Source: Pseudothermotoga thermarum DSM 5069 (GTDB lineage Bacteria; Thermotogota; Thermotogae; Thermotogales; DSM-5069). From it: DNA of 64,000 bases. The DNA is taken from the NCBI RefSeq assembly GCF_000217815.1, contig NC_015707.1:1786014-1850013 (forward strand), given 5' to 3'. Under the pieces are notes generated by a model. The model was not told where the DNA came from. It did no database searches and was given only the letters and a program-made list of their open reading frames with translations. The position numbers and the translations under genes were made by a program. Positions 62,944-64,000 of the stretch are shown piece after piece (position 1 is the first letter of the stretch; the number at the start of each line of letters is the position of its first letter).

Positions 62944-64000
62944 ATGGCTAAGAAAATGATTCAAGCAATAACTGGTGCGGAAGCAGCTGCTTATGCAATG
63001 AAGCAAATAGAACCTGATGTTGTTGCAGCTTATCCGATAACTCCTCAAACACCTATCGTTGAATATTACGCAAAATTCGTTGCCGATGGTCTTGTGAAAA
63101 CTGAGATGATTCCTGTTGAAAGTGAGCATAGTGCCATGAGTGCTGTTGTTGGAGCAGCTGCGGCTGGTGCAAGGGCGATGACTGCCACCAGTGCTGTTGG
63201 TTTGGCTTTGATGCACGAAATTGTTTACATAGCTGCTTCCATGCGGTTGCCAGTCGTCATGCACGTTGTCAACCGCGCTTTGAGTGCCCCGCTAAACATT
63301 CACTGCGATCACAGCGATGCTATGGCAGAAAGAGATTCTGGATGGATACAGCTTTATTGTGAAAATGCGCAAGAAGTCTACGATTTGACGATTTTAGCCG
63401 TTAGACTTGCGGAGCATGAAGACGTTAGGCTTCCCGTGATGGTCAACCAGGATGGATTTATAATCTCGCACGGTGTTGAACCTGTGGAACTTTTGCCAGA
63501 CGAAGTTGTGAAAGCCTTCGTTGGTGAATTGAAACCTTTGTATCCACTTCTTGACACTGATCATCCCGTCACCTACGGTTCTCTTGATCTTTACGATTAC
63601 TACTTTGAGCACAAAAGGCAGCAAATAGAAGCTATGAAAAATGTGCTTAAAGTTTTCCCACAAGTTGCGGAAGAGTTTTACAAAATATCTGGTAGAAAGT
63701 ACAACTTTGTTGAGCCATACAAAATGGAAGATGCTCAGTATGTGATGGTGGCTTTGGGTTCAACGAATGGTACGATCAAGTATGTGGTCGATGAGCTCAG
63801 AGAAAAAGGACACAAAGTTGGGCTTTTGAAGATATGGATGTTCAGACCGTTCCCGAAGGCGGAAATACAAAGATGGCTTACTGGAAGAAAAGCAGTTGTT
63901 GTTCTTGATAGGTCAGTTTCTTTTGGAGCTGAAGCACCGTTGTACGAAGCGATAAAATCTGCGCTTTACGAAGCTGCTTCTAGACCTTTGCTTGGTTCAT
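62944..64000 (+). CDS. porA: pyruvate:ferredoxin oxidoreductase alpha subunit (5' part)
   Basis: Open to the right edge, 352 codons visible. MAKKMIQAITGAEAAAYAMK, AAYPITPQTPIVEYYAKF, ESEHSAMSAVVGAAAAGARA and NIHCDHSDAM are diagnostic. With the beta subunit (expected just outside) it oxidises pyruvate to acetyl-CoA. ATG three bases after the porD stop. Confidence 0.95.
   Translation, partial: MAKKMIQAITGAEAAAYAMKQIEPDVVAAYPITPQTPIVEYYAKFVADGLVKTEMIPVESEHSAMSAVVGAAAAGARAMTATSAVGLALMHEIVYIAASMRLPVVMHVVNRALSAPLNIHCDHSDAMAERDSGWIQLYCENAQEVYDLTILAVRLAEHEDVRLPVMVNQDGFIISHGVEPVELLPDEVVKAFVGELKPLYPLLDTDHPVTYGSLDLYDYYFEHKRQQIEAMKNVLKVFPQVAEEFYKISGRKYNFVEPYKMEDAQYVMVALGSTNGTIKYVVDELREKGHKVGLLKIWMFRPFPKAEIQRWLTGRKAVVVLDRSVSFGAEAPLYEAIKSALYEAASRPLLGS

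Overview
The window reads as the chromosome of a hyperthermophilic or thermophilic member of the Thermotogales, most likely Pseudothermotoga. The support is recognition of family-typical proteins and gene orders (hrcA-grpE-dnaJ without dnaK; fliK-flgD-flgE-flbD-motAB-fliL-fliM-fliY; a GH57 branching enzyme beside porGDA; many sugar and peptide ABC transporters), moderately low G+C, frequent GTG/TTG starts, strong GGAGGTGAT-type ribosome binding sites, and very tight overlapping operons. The genus assignment is inference.

Layout. 1-4163 (minus) is a sugar or sugar-acid operon: binding protein, two permeases (the second frameshifted), a transaldolase-like aldolase and a two-gene UxaA-type dehydratase that runs off the left edge. 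A GPH-family symporter at 4430 is divergent from it. 5817-11218 holds a DUF123 protein, ddl with a divergent beta-clamp-like protein, and a MoxR ATPase / VWA protein / unknown protein operon. 11289-23706 is a housekeeping run: rlmN, a PASTA-only membrane protein, rsgA, rpe, rdgB, leuS, then a decayed ABC-2 transporter locus (17844-18960), then frr, uppS, cdsA and alaS. 23842-29186 is a five-gene family 5 (oligopeptide or oligosaccharide) ABC transporter. tRNA-Ser(GCU) and tRNA-Arg(GCG) follow, the latter overlapping an antisense Ppx/GppA-like gene.

30358-40310 is a flagellar operon (MotE-like protein, FliK, FlgD, FlgE, FlbD, MotA, MotB, FliL, FliM, FliY) ending with a secreted protein. 40907-42706 has a metallo-beta-lactamase-fold hydrolase and CsaB. 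42713-47967 (minus) is a trehalose-type operon: binding protein, two permeases, a TreT-like synthase and a ROK repressor. 48195-50858 (minus) is hrcA-grpE-dnaJ behind a CIRCE operator. 50962-55625 is murE-murF-mraY plus a predicted beta-propeller protein. acpP, a DUF72 protein, nfo and rqcH follow. A relic of an IS200/IS605 element lies at about 59410-59600. The window closes with DUF4912, the GH57 branching enzyme and the pyruvate:ferredoxin oxidoreductase genes porG, porD and porA (cut by the right edge).

The most unusual items are a second, degenerate sliding-clamp-like protein translationally coupled to ddl; a PASTA-only protein in the chromosomal slot that holds the PrpC/PrkC phosphatase-kinase pair in Firmicutes; a MoxR/VWA operon whose middle gene appears to lack any ATG/GTG/TTG start at its true 5' end; a MotB with a helical insertion in its OmpA-like domain; and several broken transport genes.
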